Below are positions 27,961-37,944 of a stretch of 56,744 nt of DNA, one piece after another. The notes beneath the pieces were generated by a model. It was not told the DNA's origin. It saw nothing but the letters and a program-made list of their open reading frames with translations, and did no database searches. Source of the stretch: Arthrobacter sp. Leaf69. GTDB lineage: Bacteria; Actinomycetota; Actinomycetes; Actinomycetales; Micrococcaceae. Positions within the stretch are counted from its first letter, which is position 1; each line of letters opens with the position of its first letter. The stretch covers positions 69,580-126,323 of the forward strand of contig NZ_LMLR01000001.1 in assembly GCF_001422645.1 (NCBI RefSeq), in the 5' to 3' direction. A program made the position numbers and the translations under genes.

Positions 27961-29459
27961 CACCTGCACCCCCTCCCGGCAGTGCAGCTGCCGCCGGGGA
28001 CGAGCATGCGTTCGGCGCCGCCTCGGCCGGCCGTGCCGGAGCACTTCCGGAGGGTCCCGAGGACCGGTCCGCCGACGCCGCCCCGGACGGGGAACCCGAG
28101 CCGCCGCACCGGCACGTCGCGCACACCTGGCAGGAAGCCCGGCAGCTCGCCTTCGACTGCGCGACTCCCATTCCTGCTGCACCCGTTGCCCTGCGGGGTG
28201 CCCTGGGGCGGCAACTCGCGGCCGACGTGGAAGCGATTGTGGATATGCCGCACTACGCCTCGTCAGCCATGGACGGCTGGGCCGTCAACGGCAGCGGACC
28301 CTGGATCCTCGCCGAACCGGGCCAGCGGCTGGCCCCCCACCAGGCGAGCCCGATCGTCACGGGCGGTCTGATCCCGCCCGGGGCCAAGGCCGTGCTGCGG
28401 AGTGAAAGCGGCGAAATCGCCGCCGACGAGGACGGGCTCCCGATCCTGCAACTCGGCGGCGGCGCCAAACCCGGAGAGCCGCGAAACGGCGAACATATTC
28501 GAAAAGCCGCAGAGGAAGCGGCCGCCGGCGAGGTCCTGATCAAACGCGGGACCTTGCTCAACCCCGCCCACCTGGCCCTCGCGGCCCTCGCCGGCCACGA
28601 CACGCTGCCGGTCCTCGGCAAAGCGCTGGTCCGGCTGGTGTTCACCGGCTCCGAGGTGGTCACAGCAGGGGTCCCGCAGCCGGGCGAGGTGCGCGACACG
28701 TTCGGTCCCCAGCTCGCCGGCGTGGTGGACATGCTCGGCGGGATCTGCACCGGCGAAACGAAAATCGGCGACAGCTACGCCGAGTGGCTCACGGCGCTCG
28801 AGGATGCGGACCCGGCCGGGGCGTTCGGCGAAAGTGGCGACGGCCAGGCTTCCGGGAGCGCGGCCGCAGAACTGTTGCCCGCCGACGTCGTGATCACCAC
28901 GGGCGGCACCGGCCGGTCCGGAACCGACCACCTGCGGCGTTCCGTGACGGAACTTGGCGGACGTCTGCTGATCGACGGGATCGCCATGCGTCCCGGCCAC
29001 CCCGCCGTGCTGGCCGAACTGCCCGATGGCAGGTTCATTATCGGACTGCCGGGCAACCCGCTCGCGGCCATGATGGCACTGTCAACCCTCGGTGCCCCGC
29101 TCCTGGCGGCACTGGGACACCGGACGTTGCCGCCCGTCACCGACGTGCCCTGCGGCTCCACAATCGACCCTGATCCCGGCAGAACGCGCCTGATGCCTTT
29201 CCGGCTGGTCTATGGCATGGCATCTCCCGCGCAGCACACCGGCCCGGGAATGATGCGCGGGCTGGCCGCCGCCGACGGTGTGCTGGTGGTCCCGCCGCAC
29301 GGTGTGCAGCTGGGGGAGCCGGTCCCTGCCTTCGCTCTACCCTGGGGTACGGACCTTCCGGATCTGACGGCGCCGAAAGACAAGCCTGTCCCCAAACGGG
29401 CCGCCCGGAAGCCTGCCGGCACCGGTGGTCCCGTCGACTGGAGCGCCCTGCTGGGGTAG
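27957..29459 (+). CDS. moeA: Molybdopterin molybdotransferase
   Basis: 500 residues. Inserts molybdate into adenylated molybdopterin. Domain I starts after a 50-residue Ala/Pro/Glu extension (THTWQEARQLAFD), followed by MPHYASSAMDGWAV and IVTGGLIPPGAKAV; domain III carries VFTGSEVV, the TTGGTGRSGTDHL motif and GLPGNPLAAMM; domain IV closes the chain. The usual MoeA order is kept. ATG at 27957 overlaps the mobA stop. The active-site MPHY pattern replaces the more usual NSAMDG context only outside the DG core. Confidence 0.93.
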   Translation: MTPAPPPGSAAAAGDEHAFGAASAGRAGALPEGPEDRSADAAPDGEPEPPHRHVAHTWQEARQLAFDCATPIPAAPVALRGALGRQLAADVEAIVDMPHYASSAMDGWAVNGSGPWILAEPGQRLAPHQASPIVTGGLIPPGAKAVLRSESGEIAADEDGLPILQLGGGAKPGEPRNGEHIRKAAEEAAAGEVLIKRGTLLNPAHLALAALAGHDTLPVLGKALVRLVFTGSEVVTAGVPQPGEVRDTFGPQLAGVVDMLGGICTGETKIGDSYAEWLTALEDADPAGAFGESGDGQASGSAAAELLPADVVITTGGTGRSGTDHLRRSVTELGGRLLIDGIAMRPGHPAVLAELPDGRFIIGLPGNPLAAMMALSTLGAPLLAALGHRTLPPVTDVPCGSTIDPDPGRTRLMPFRLVYGMASPAQHTGPGMMRGLAAADGVLVVPPHGVQLGEPVPAFALPWGTDLPDLTAPKDKPVPKRAARKPAGTGGPVDWSALLG

Positions 29460-29534
29460 CCCTGTTCTTGAACGTGCGCTGGCCACCCGGCCCGGCGCTT
29501 GCCATGATGGAAATATGTTGGTTAGGAGTGCCTG

Positions 29535-30407
29535 ATGGGCCGCGTCACGCAGCGCCGCAAGGTGCACAAATATGTTCTGGACGGGTCGCCGCAGGCCCTC
29601 GAATTCCCGGTCCGCCACCGGGAGGACGTGCTCGCCGTGGAGGAGCCGCTGGAAATCCGGATCGGCAACCTGTCCTTCTCCGTGACCATGCGGACCCCCG
29701 GGAACGATTTTGATCTCGTCGCGGGTTTCCTTGTATCCGAGGGGGTCATCTGGAGCCCCGACCAGCTGGTTTCACTGCGCTTCTGCGCCGGGGAAGACGA
29801 GGACGGCGTCCAGACGTTCAATGTGGTGGAGGCGCAGCTGAGGCCCGACGTCGTCCGCCCTGACACCGGGCGGAACGTCTTCACCTCCAGCTCGTGCGGC
29901 ATCTGCGGCACGGATTCCATTGAGGCCGTGCACAAGTCCTCCCATTTCACTCCTGCGGCCGACCCGTTGACAGTTCCCGTGGCTACGCTCGCGTCGCTGC
30001 CGGACCGGTTGCGGGAAGCCCAGGCCGTTTTCGACGTCACCGGCGGCGTCCACGCCGCCGGCCTGTTCCGGATCGCCGATGACGGCTCAACCGAACTGCT
30101 GTGCCTGCGCGAGGACGTGGGGCGCCACAACGCTGTGGACAAGGTGGTGGGCTGGGCACTCCGCGAGGGACTGTTGCCGCTGCGCGGAACCGTGCTCCAG
30201 GTCTCCGGGCGGGCGTCGTTCGAGCTCGTGCAGAAGGCCGCCCTGGCCGGCATTCCCATCCTGGCCGCAGTCAGCGCCCCGTCGAGCCTGGCCGTCGAAC
30301 TGGCCGAGGCGAGCGGGATGACGCTGGCCGGGTTCAGCCGCGGCACGTCACTGAATGTCTATGCGGGAGCCCACCGGGTGGCCATGCCCGCAGCCGTAAC
30401 CGGATAA
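29535..30407 (+). CDS. fdhD: Formate dehydrogenase accessory sulfurtransferase FdhD
   Basis: 290 residues. FdhD passes sulfur from a cysteine desulfurase to the molybdenum cofactor so that formate dehydrogenase becomes active. The conserved loop SSSCGICG has Cys121 and Cys124; RTPGNDFDLVAGFLVSEG and EDVGRHNAVDKVVG are further family blocks. SD TAGGAG six bases before the ATG. Third gene of a molybdenum-cofactor set; no formate dehydrogenase subunits are in the window. Confidence 0.95.
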   Translation: MGRVTQRRKVHKYVLDGSPQALEFPVRHREDVLAVEEPLEIRIGNLSFSVTMRTPGNDFDLVAGFLVSEGVIWSPDQLVSLRFCAGEDEDGVQTFNVVEAQLRPDVVRPDTGRNVFTSSSCGICGTDSIEAVHKSSHFTPAADPLTVPVATLASLPDRLREAQAVFDVTGGVHAAGLFRIADDGSTELLCLREDVGRHNAVDKVVGWALREGLLPLRGTVLQVSGRASFELVQKAALAGIPILAAVSAPSSLAVELAEASGMTLAGFSRGTSLNVYAGAHRVAMPAAVTG

Positions 30408-30455
30408 CCTCCGCCCACAGCTCCTTGGCTTGCGGCCAGCGGCAACGTAAGTTAT

Positions 30456-30470
30456 ATCCATCGATTGGAT
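30456..30470. promoter_or_regulatory. Small inverted repeat ahead of the alpha-mannosidase gene
   Basis: ATCCA, TCGAT, TGGAT, about 40 bases before the start. Possible operator for a sugar-responsive repressor; no regulator is adjacent. Confidence 0.3.
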
Positions 30471-30509
30471 GCATTCCAGCGTCATCCACGCAGCGCTAAG
30501 AGGATCACA

Positions 30510-33500
30510 TTGCACGACGACCGTCGTCTCACGGAAGTCCGGCTCGACCGCTTTGTTCGCGAACGCCTCGCCCCCGCGGTCTATCCGCGCAGCGTGCCGC
30601 TGGCCCTGAGCAGCTGGGATGTCCCGGATGAGCCGGTACCTGTCCTGGAGGCCCTCCGGCAGCAGTTCACGCCCCAGGAGCACGGATCGGCCTGGGGCCG
30701 GCCGTGGAGCACCAAGTGGCTGCGCCTCCAGGGGCAGGTTCCGGACGGCTGGGGCAAGGCTGCGGACACCTCGGTGGAAATCATCGTGGACCTGGGATTC
30801 AGCAGCGACTTGCCAGGCTTCCAGTGCGAAGGCATCGCCTGGCGCCCGGACGGAACCATCGTCAAGGCAATCTCGCCGCGGAACCAGTACGTTCCGCTGA
30901 AGCTCCTGGGCAGCGGGATGTCTGTCGATTTCTACGTCGAGGCGGCCGCCAACCCAGACCTGTCGCAGGGGTGGACCTTCGCGGCCACCCCCTACGGGGA
31001 CAAGGCGACCTCGGGCGATGAACCGAAGTACCGGCTCGGCAGGATCGCCATCGCCGAACTGAACCAAACGGTCTGGGAGCTGCAGCAGGACGTGTGGACC
31101 CTCAGCGGCCTTATGCACGAGCTGCCGATGGAGCTGCCCCGCCGCCATGAAATCCTCCGCGCCTTGGAACGGATGCTGGACGTCATGGACCCGGATGACG
31201 TCCCGGGCACGGCAGCCGCCGGGCGGGAGGCCCTCTCCGGGGTCCTGGCCCGGCCGGCCTACGCCTCGGCGCACCACCTGACGGCCACCGGGCATGCGCA
31301 CATCGACTCCGCCTGGCTCTGGCCGGTCCGGGAAACCATCCGCAAATGCGCCCGCACCTTCTCCAATGTGGTGGCGCTGATGGACGAGGATCCCGGGTTT
31401 GTGTTTTCCTGCTCCTCGGCCCAGCAGCTTGCCTGGATCAAGGAGTTGTATCCGGAGCTTTTCGGGCGGATCCGGGAGAAGGTCAAAACCGGACAGTTCG
31501 TCCCCGTGGGCGGCATGTGGGTCGAATCCGACACCAACATGCCCGGCGGCGAGGCCATGGCCCGCCAGTTCCTGGAAGGGAAAGGCTTTTTCCTGGCCGA
31601 ATTCGGGCTGGAATGCGAGGAAGCATGGCTGCCCGACACCTTCGGCTATTCGGCCGCGATGCCGCAGATCGTCAAGGCCGCCGGCAGCAAATGGTTCCTG
31701 ACCCAGAAGATCTCCTGGAACCAGGTCAACCGGATGCCGCACCACACCTTCAACTGGGAGGGAATCGACGGCACCCGGCTCTTCACGCACTTCCCCCCGG
31801 TGGACAGCTACAACTCGGAACTCAGCGGGCGGGAACTCGCCCACGCCGAGCGGAACTACCGGGACCACGGCCGCGGCACCACCTCGCTGGTCCCGTTTGG
31901 ATACGGCGACGGCGGCGGCGGCCCCACCCGCGAGATGCTGGCAGCGGCGCGCCGCACTGCGGACCTGGAAGGATCGCCAACGGTGGAACTCGGCTCGGCC
32001 GCCAGTTTCTTCGCCCGGGCCCAGGCCGAATACGAAGCACTCCCCGTCTGGGTGGGCGAGTTGTACCTCGAGCTGCACCGCGGCACCTACACAAGCCAGG
32101 CCAAGACAAAACTGGGCAACCGGCGCAGCGAGCACCTGCTGCGCGAAGCCGAACTCTGGTGCGCCACGGCCGCCGTGCGTGCCGGGTACAGCTATCCGGC
32201 CGCGGAGCTCAAGCGCCTCTGGCGGTTGGTCCTGCTGCAGCAGTTCCATGACATCCTCCCCGGCAGCTCCATCGCTTGGGTGCACCAGGACGCCGAGCGG
32301 AACTACGCCGCCGTCGGAAAGGAACTGGAGGCGATCATCGCCGACGCCGCCGGGGCGCTGCTGGGCGCCGGGGAATCGGACTTCCTGCTCAACGCCGCCC
32401 CGCACGGGCGCCAGGGTGTGGCGGCGCTCGCCGCTGCCGAGCCGGTCCTCTCCGGAGAGCTGGTGCGGGTCACCGACGCCGCCGGCGGCTACATCCTGGA
32501 CAACGGGGTCATCCGGGCCGTCATCAATGCCGACGGCCTGCTCGTCTCCCTGGTCGACCACGCGAGCGGGCGCGACGCGATCGCCCCCGGGCAGTTCGGG
32601 AACCTGCTGGAGCTGCACCGGGACACCCCCAACGAATGGGACGCCTGGGACATCGACGCCTTCTACCGCCGCAACGTTGTGGCGCTGACCAGCGTCCGCT
32701 CGCTGGCGGCGGAACACACTGGCCGGGACGCCGTCGTGGTGGTGGAACGCCTGGCCGGCACCTCTGCGGTGACGCAGCGGATCTCGCTGGGGCCGGAAGC
32801 GGAGTCGCTGACGATTTCCACGGCCGTGGACTGGCAGGAAAGCGAAAAGCTGCTGAAGCTGGGGTTCGCCCTCGATGTCCGGGCGGACCGCTCGGCCGCG
32901 GAGACCCAGTTCGGCCACGTCTTCCGCCCGACGCACCTCAACACCTCCTGGGAAGCCGCGAAGTTCGAGATCTGCGCCCACCGGTGGATCCACGTCGCCG
33001 AGCCCGGCTACGGGGTGGCCATTTCCAACTCGTCGACCTACGGCCATGACGTCACCCGCAACATCCGGGAGGACGACGGCGGGACCACCACCACTGTGCG
33101 CCTCTCCCTGCTGCGCTCTCCCAAGTTCCCGGACCCCGGCGCGGACCGCGGCCGGCACGAATTGCACGTCACGATCCGGCCGGGCGCCAGCATCGCCGAC
33201 GCCGTCCGGGAGGGCTACCGCACGAACCTGGCGCCGCGGGTAGTCAAGGGCGCCCACGGCGCGCTCCCGCTCGTGACCGTCTCCAACCCGGCCCTGGTTG
33301 TCGAAGCCGTGAAGCTGGCCGAAGATGGCTCGGGCGACGTCGTCGTGCGGGTTTACGAATCGCTGGGGGAGCGGTCCGCAGGGCTCGTGGCGGCCAACTT
33401 CGAGGCCAGCGGCGTCCGCGCCGTCGACTTGCTGGAACGGCCCGCGGCGGCGCCGGGGGTGACCCTGCGGGGGGATTCGGCGGAGCTTGTGCTCCGACCC

Positions 33501-33533
33501 TTCCAGCTGGTGACGTTGAGGTTCGTGCGCTGA
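30510..33533 (+). CDS. GH38 alpha-mannosidase
   Basis: 1007 residues from TTG at 30510, which has AAGAGGA five bases ahead; a further in-frame TTG at 30465 is less well placed. Order: N-terminal beta domain (1-250), GH38 catalytic domain with HAHIDSAWLWPVRE (metal site, about 262-275) and LPDTFGYSAAMPQI (about 373-387; the Asp is the nucleophile), a three-helix middle domain, and a C-terminal beta-sandwich. Hydrolyses alpha-mannosides, most likely in the cytosol (no signal peptide). Single gene with no transporter alongside, so its substrate source is unclear. Confidence 0.92.
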   Translation: MHDDRRLTEVRLDRFVRERLAPAVYPRSVPLALSSWDVPDEPVPVLEALRQQFTPQEHGSAWGRPWSTKWLRLQGQVPDGWGKAADTSVEIIVDLGFSSDLPGFQCEGIAWRPDGTIVKAISPRNQYVPLKLLGSGMSVDFYVEAAANPDLSQGWTFAATPYGDKATSGDEPKYRLGRIAIAELNQTVWELQQDVWTLSGLMHELPMELPRRHEILRALERMLDVMDPDDVPGTAAAGREALSGVLARPAYASAHHLTATGHAHIDSAWLWPVRETIRKCARTFSNVVALMDEDPGFVFSCSSAQQLAWIKELYPELFGRIREKVKTGQFVPVGGMWVESDTNMPGGEAMARQFLEGKGFFLAEFGLECEEAWLPDTFGYSAAMPQIVKAAGSKWFLTQKISWNQVNRMPHHTFNWEGIDGTRLFTHFPPVDSYNSELSGRELAHAERNYRDHGRGTTSLVPFGYGDGGGGPTREMLAAARRTADLEGSPTVELGSAASFFARAQAEYEALPVWVGELYLELHRGTYTSQAKTKLGNRRSEHLLREAELWCATAAVRAGYSYPAAELKRLWRLVLLQQFHDILPGSSIAWVHQDAERNYAAVGKELEAIIADAAGALLGAGESDFLLNAAPHGRQGVAALAAAEPVLSGELVRVTDAAGGYILDNGVIRAVINADGLLVSLVDHASGRDAIAPGQFGNLLELHRDTPNEWDAWDIDAFYRRNVVALTSVRSLAAEHTGRDAVVVVERLAGTSAVTQRISLGPEAESLTISTAVDWQESEKLLKLGFALDVRADRSAAETQFGHVFRPTHLNTSWEAAKFEICAHRWIHVAEPGYGVAISNSSTYGHDVTRNIREDDGGTTTTVRLSLLRSPKFPDPGADRGRHELHVTIRPGASIADAVREGYRTNLAPRVVKGAHGALPLVTVSNPALVVEAVKLAEDGSGDVVVRVYESLGERSAGLVAANFEASGVRAVDLLERPAAAPGVTLRGDSAELVLRPFQLVTLRFVR

Positions 33534-33629
33534 GGCGCGGGGGCCCTGGGCCAGAATGCCTCAGCGAGGGGGCCGGCACGGAGCCTCGGCCCTGAGCGGC
33601 TGGCCCAGAGACTGGCCGTTAAACAGGCT

Positions 33630-33663
33630 GAGTGGGAGCGGTCCAACCGGACCGCTACCACTC
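33630..33663. terminator. Hairpin between alpha-mannosidase and the convergent membrane gene
   Basis: GAGTGG plus AGCGGTCC pair with GGACCGCT and CCACTC around a small loop with one bulge. It can serve both convergent transcripts. The rest of 33664-33782 is relatively AT-rich with no gene seen. Confidence 0.6.
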
Positions 33664-33782
33664 ATCCCCCCAATGGCGCTCGGGCGGCTGCCTCGGCTCC
33701 GCACGGATTGTCCCCGTTCACGAAGCGTATGCCGCTTTCACACATTCATGATTCTCTCACGGTCTAATGATTTTGTGAATGC

Positions 33783-34523
33783 CTAGTCGCCGTTGTTGCT
33801 GAATGTTGCTTTAGCGTTACCTGACGTGTTGGCGATCAGCCCGGAGAACCAGAACACCGCGAGCCCACTGACGTAGCCCAGGACCGCCGCATAGTTGACA
33901 AAGCGGAGCCCTCCGGCCCAGCTGGCCGGCGCCAGGGATACCGGAAAACTCAGGACCGCGAACACAGCGCCCAGAAAGACCAGCAGGGCCCCGGCCCGGA
34001 CCAGGCGCGGCTTCCGGCTCCTGGCGGCGGCCAGCAGCGGAGGCACCAGGATGAGCGAGACGAACGCGGGATAGCTGCGGCCGGCAGCGGTGTAGTAGGA
34101 GGCCAGGGCGGTATTCCCTTCACCGGTACCGGAGAGCGTCTGTAGACCTGCCGGCGCACCGGTTGTGTCCATCAAGAGGAACGTCACAGTCACCGCCAGG
34201 CAGCACAGCGCCAGTGCCCAGCGCCCGGGCCATCCGGCAATGAGTGAGTATTCGCGCGAAGCGGCGAGGCCCCTGGTGATCCGGAGACCAACCAGCAGGA
34301 CGGTGGCAAAGACCAGGTAGCGCAGGATCAGGCTCGTCACGTGCCGCCCGCCCAGCACGCCATCGATTGCCGCGTAGAGTTCGGAGACGGCAAGCGCACT
34401 GCACAAGGTGGCCAGCAGGAGGATTCCGAAAACGGTCCTGTTCCGGCCCTTGACGGCGTCCGGCACACGCAGCAGAAGCGCCGCGCAGCACACCGTCAGC
34501 GTCGCCCACTCCAGGGTTGCCAT
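33783..34523 (-). CDS. Membrane protein, paralogue of the next gene upstream
   Basis: 246 residues with about seven hydrophobic helices and short loops. It is a paralogue of the product of the upstream gene (34568-35302): shared features are an N-terminal W-TL-VC-A--RVP-A--G-NR pattern, LMDT-G--AGL in the middle, YYTAAGRSYPAFV versus YYGAAGRLYPAYV, and a closing GL--FW-S segment. Family not recognised; a 7TM sensor-like or small transport/channel role is possible. Third gene of a minus-strand operon with an HTH protein; 44 bp separate it from its paralogue. Confidence 0.75.
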   Translation of the reverse strand: MATLEWATLTVCCAALLLRVPDAVKGRNRTVFGILLLATLCSALAVSELYAAIDGVLGGRHVTSLILRYLVFATVLLVGLRITRGLAASREYSLIAGWPGRWALALCCLAVTVTFLLMDTTGAPAGLQTLSGTGEGNTALASYYTAAGRSYPAFVSLILVPPLLAAARSRKPRLVRAGALLVFLGAVFAVLSFPVSLAPASWAGGLRFVNYAAVLGYVSGLAVFWFSGLIANTSGNAKATFSNNGD

Positions 34524-34567
34524 CAGCAGGGATCTCCCTTATCGCCTGTCGGCTCAGCACACAATGA

Positions 34568-35302
34568 CTATCCGGTGACGTTAGTCTGCATCTCCTGCGT
34601 CCGTTTGGCCACGGCCTTCGACAGCCAGATCGTGGCCAGACCCACGATGAGGCACAGAATCGCGGTGTAGTTGATGAGGAACCGGAGGTATGCCAACGAC
34701 TCAGGGATCACCGGGAACAGGAGGCTCAGCGTGATGGCTACGGAACCGACGGCCAGAAGCGCCGCTCCCACCCTTACCAGGCCGGGGAGCCTGCTGCCGA
34801 CCGTCCGCAGCATGGCCGGCAGGAGGGCAAGCATGACGTACGCGGGATAGAGGCGGCCGGCGGCACCGTAGTACTCCACGAGCAGTGCATTGCGGGCGTC
34901 TTTGGCATGGACCGCGATGAGTCCCGCTGATGAACCCGCTGTGTCCATCATCAGGAAGACCACCATCACGGCCACCGATGCCAGCGCCGCGACCGCGACC
35001 CCGACGGGGCCGGTGAGGAGTCGAAGGGCGTCGTCGGCGCCGAAGCCCCGGGCGATCCGGAGCCCGAGGGCGAAGATGGCGCCGAAGATGATGAAGCGCA
35101 GAACCAAGTTGGCCAGGTTCAGGCCGCCCAGGGCCTGGTCAATGGCCACGTAAGGCGCGTCGATGCTCAGGAGGATAGCCACCGTGAGGAACAGGTAGAC
35201 GAAGAACAAGGACCGGTTCTCACCCCGGAGGGCACTCGGAACCCGCGCGATCGCGGCGAGGGCGCAGACCGCCAACGTGCTCCACTGCAGGATCGCGATC
35301 AT
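34568..35302 (-). CDS. Membrane protein, paralogue of the next gene downstream
   Basis: 244 residues, about seven helices, same pattern as its neighbour (FLMMDTAGSSAGL, YYGAAGRLYPAYV). The C-terminus is cytosolic and polar (KAVAKRTQEMQTNVTG). ATG at 35302 overlaps the stop of the HTH gene in an ATGA, so translation is coupled to it. I do not recognise the family. Co-translation with a DNA-binding-type protein suggests that the membrane pair either senses something for the HTH protein or is its main target. Confidence 0.76.
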   Translation of the reverse strand: MIAILQWSTLAVCALAAIARVPSALRGENRSLFFVYLFLTVAILLSIDAPYVAIDQALGGLNLANLVLRFIIFGAIFALGLRIARGFGADDALRLLTGPVGVAVAALASVAVMVVFLMMDTAGSSAGLIAVHAKDARNALLVEYYGAAGRLYPAYVMLALLPAMLRTVGSRLPGLVRVGAALLAVGSVAITLSLLFPVIPESLAYLRFLINYTAILCLIVGLATIWLSKAVAKRTQEMQTNVTG

Positions 35303-36045
35303 CCGAGGTTCTCCCAAATCTTTTTTGTCTGTTCGTGTTCCTGCTCCTGGCGGCGCAGGGTCCTGCCAAGGGACTGCAGGCGCTCGCCGGCCAGGGCCGT
35401 GAGTTCTCCATCGGAGAGAGCGTCCAGTGCGGCCTGCTTGGCGGCCGGGGTCCAGCCGGCCTCCGCCTCTGTCAGCAGGCCGGTAGCGACCAGCCCGCCC
35501 GTGAATCCTACGCCTGCCGCGCGGGAGGTGGCGACCGCCAACTCCGGTGCGAGCCGGTTCGCGGTCAACTGTGCCGAATAGTTCTGCGGGGCGACTCCGG
35601 TGGCGGCCGATACCCGGTGCCGCAATTCGCCGTCGTCGATCGCGTCCACCCAGTTGCGGACGGACGTGGCGTGCGGGGCGGCGCTGAGCGGGGGAGTCAG
35701 GGCGCTGCCGTGGTCTCCGAAACCGCCATAAGCCGGGGACGAGCGGGAAATGACCGCGCGGAGCAGGTCCATGGTGGCAATCTGGCTCACGAGTTCGGCA
35801 GGAGTGGGTAGCTGCGGCTGCTCCGCAAGGCCCGCAAAGCTGTCAAAGGAGGCGAGATCGTCCAGGGGGCTGCGTTTCAGGGCGCGGCTGATGCTGACCA
35901 GCGTGGACTCCGAGACCTTCCCCCGGACCAGCTGCTGGGCGAGGGTGGTGCGCTTGATCCCGGAGATCCTGCAGATATCGGCCGTGCTCGCCGTCGGAGC
36001 AACGCTATGGAGCCAGAGTTGGAACGCCTTGGCGGGTAGTGGCAT
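35299..36045 (-). CDS. Helix-turn-helix regulator-like protein
   Basis: 248 residues. The first 60 residues hold an HTH of the XRE/lambda-repressor or TetR-loop style (STADICRISGIKRTTLAQQL, then VSESTLVSISRALKRSP), fitting DNA binding. The rest is mainly helical and polar, with two segments (VRNWVDAIDDGELRHRVSAATG and KQAALDALSDGELTALAGER) that share a DGEL motif, and a charged coiled-coil-like C-terminus. It is the first gene of a three-gene unit with twin membrane proteins. No ligand domain recognised. Confidence 0.72.
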   Translation of the reverse strand: MPLPAKAFQLWLHSVAPTASTADICRISGIKRTTLAQQLVRGKVSESTLVSISRALKRSPLDDLASFDSFAGLAEQPQLPTPAELVSQIATMDLLRAVISRSSPAYGGFGDHGSALTPPLSAAPHATSVRNWVDAIDDGELRHRVSAATGVAPQNYSAQLTANRLAPELAVATSRAAGVGFTGGLVATGLLTEAEAGWTPAAKQAALDALSDGELTALAGERLQSLGRTLRRQEQEHEQTKKIWENLG

Positions 36046-36138
36046 CTATGGCTTCCTGCGGAGTCGAATGTGAGGGGTGGTTCTGACGTTCGGTGGAGCA
36101 GTGACTGCATCGATTTTACGGGAGGAGCTGATTCAACT

Positions 36139-36261
36139 ATGCTAGATGCTCGAACCCGCTGGTCCGTACACCCCCCAAGTCCGGACCAGCGGGTTCTTTC
36201 ATGCCCGGCGGCGATTGGCCGCCTGGAGCGCCCTTCGGCGGGCTGTTTTGGGCCGCGGTGA
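36139..36261 (+). CDS. Leader ORF (40 codons) ahead of the ABC-F gene
   Basis: ATG at 36139 is preceded by GGGAGGAG (36120-36127, 11 bases before), the strongest ribosome-binding match in this region. It reads MLDARTRWSVHPPSPDQRV and on, stopping 12 bases before the ABC-F start. Codons 5-20 are the same bases that form a 15-bp terminator-like hairpin. This is the layout expected for ribosome-mediated attenuation of an antibiotic-responsive ABC-F gene. The alternative is that these bases are untranslated and belong to a small RNA. Confidence 0.4.
   Translation: MLDARTRWSVHPPSPDQRVLSCPAAIGRLERPSAGCFGPR
36152..36196 (+). terminator. 15-bp hairpin with C6 loop before the ABC-F gene (attenuator or small RNA)
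   Basis: GAACCCGCTGGTCCG pairs perfectly with CGGACCAGCGGGTTC; the loop includes CCCCCC and the stem is followed by TTTC. It lies between two divergent genes, where no ordinary terminator is needed. Two readings: attenuator for the ABC-F operon, or the body of a short RNA (a -10-like TATGCT is at 36138-36143, and the C6 loop recalls actinobacterial 6C RNA, though only one C-loop hairpin is visible). Confidence 0.65.
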
Positions 36262-36273
36262 GAGGATGGACTA

Positions 36274-37940
<1,667 letters not shown>

Positions 37941-37944
<4 letters not shown>

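Noticed and set aside
30348..33257. Long open frame (969 codons) on the minus strand opposite the alpha-mannosidase gene
   Set aside because: Gly/Pro/Arg/Val-biased composition with no domain motifs; it mirrors the GC-rich third positions of the GH38 gene.
36138..36200. tRNA or canonical two-hairpin 6C RNA
   Set aside because: No cloverleaf, and only one hairpin with a C6 loop is visible; kept as attenuator or 6C-like small RNA instead.
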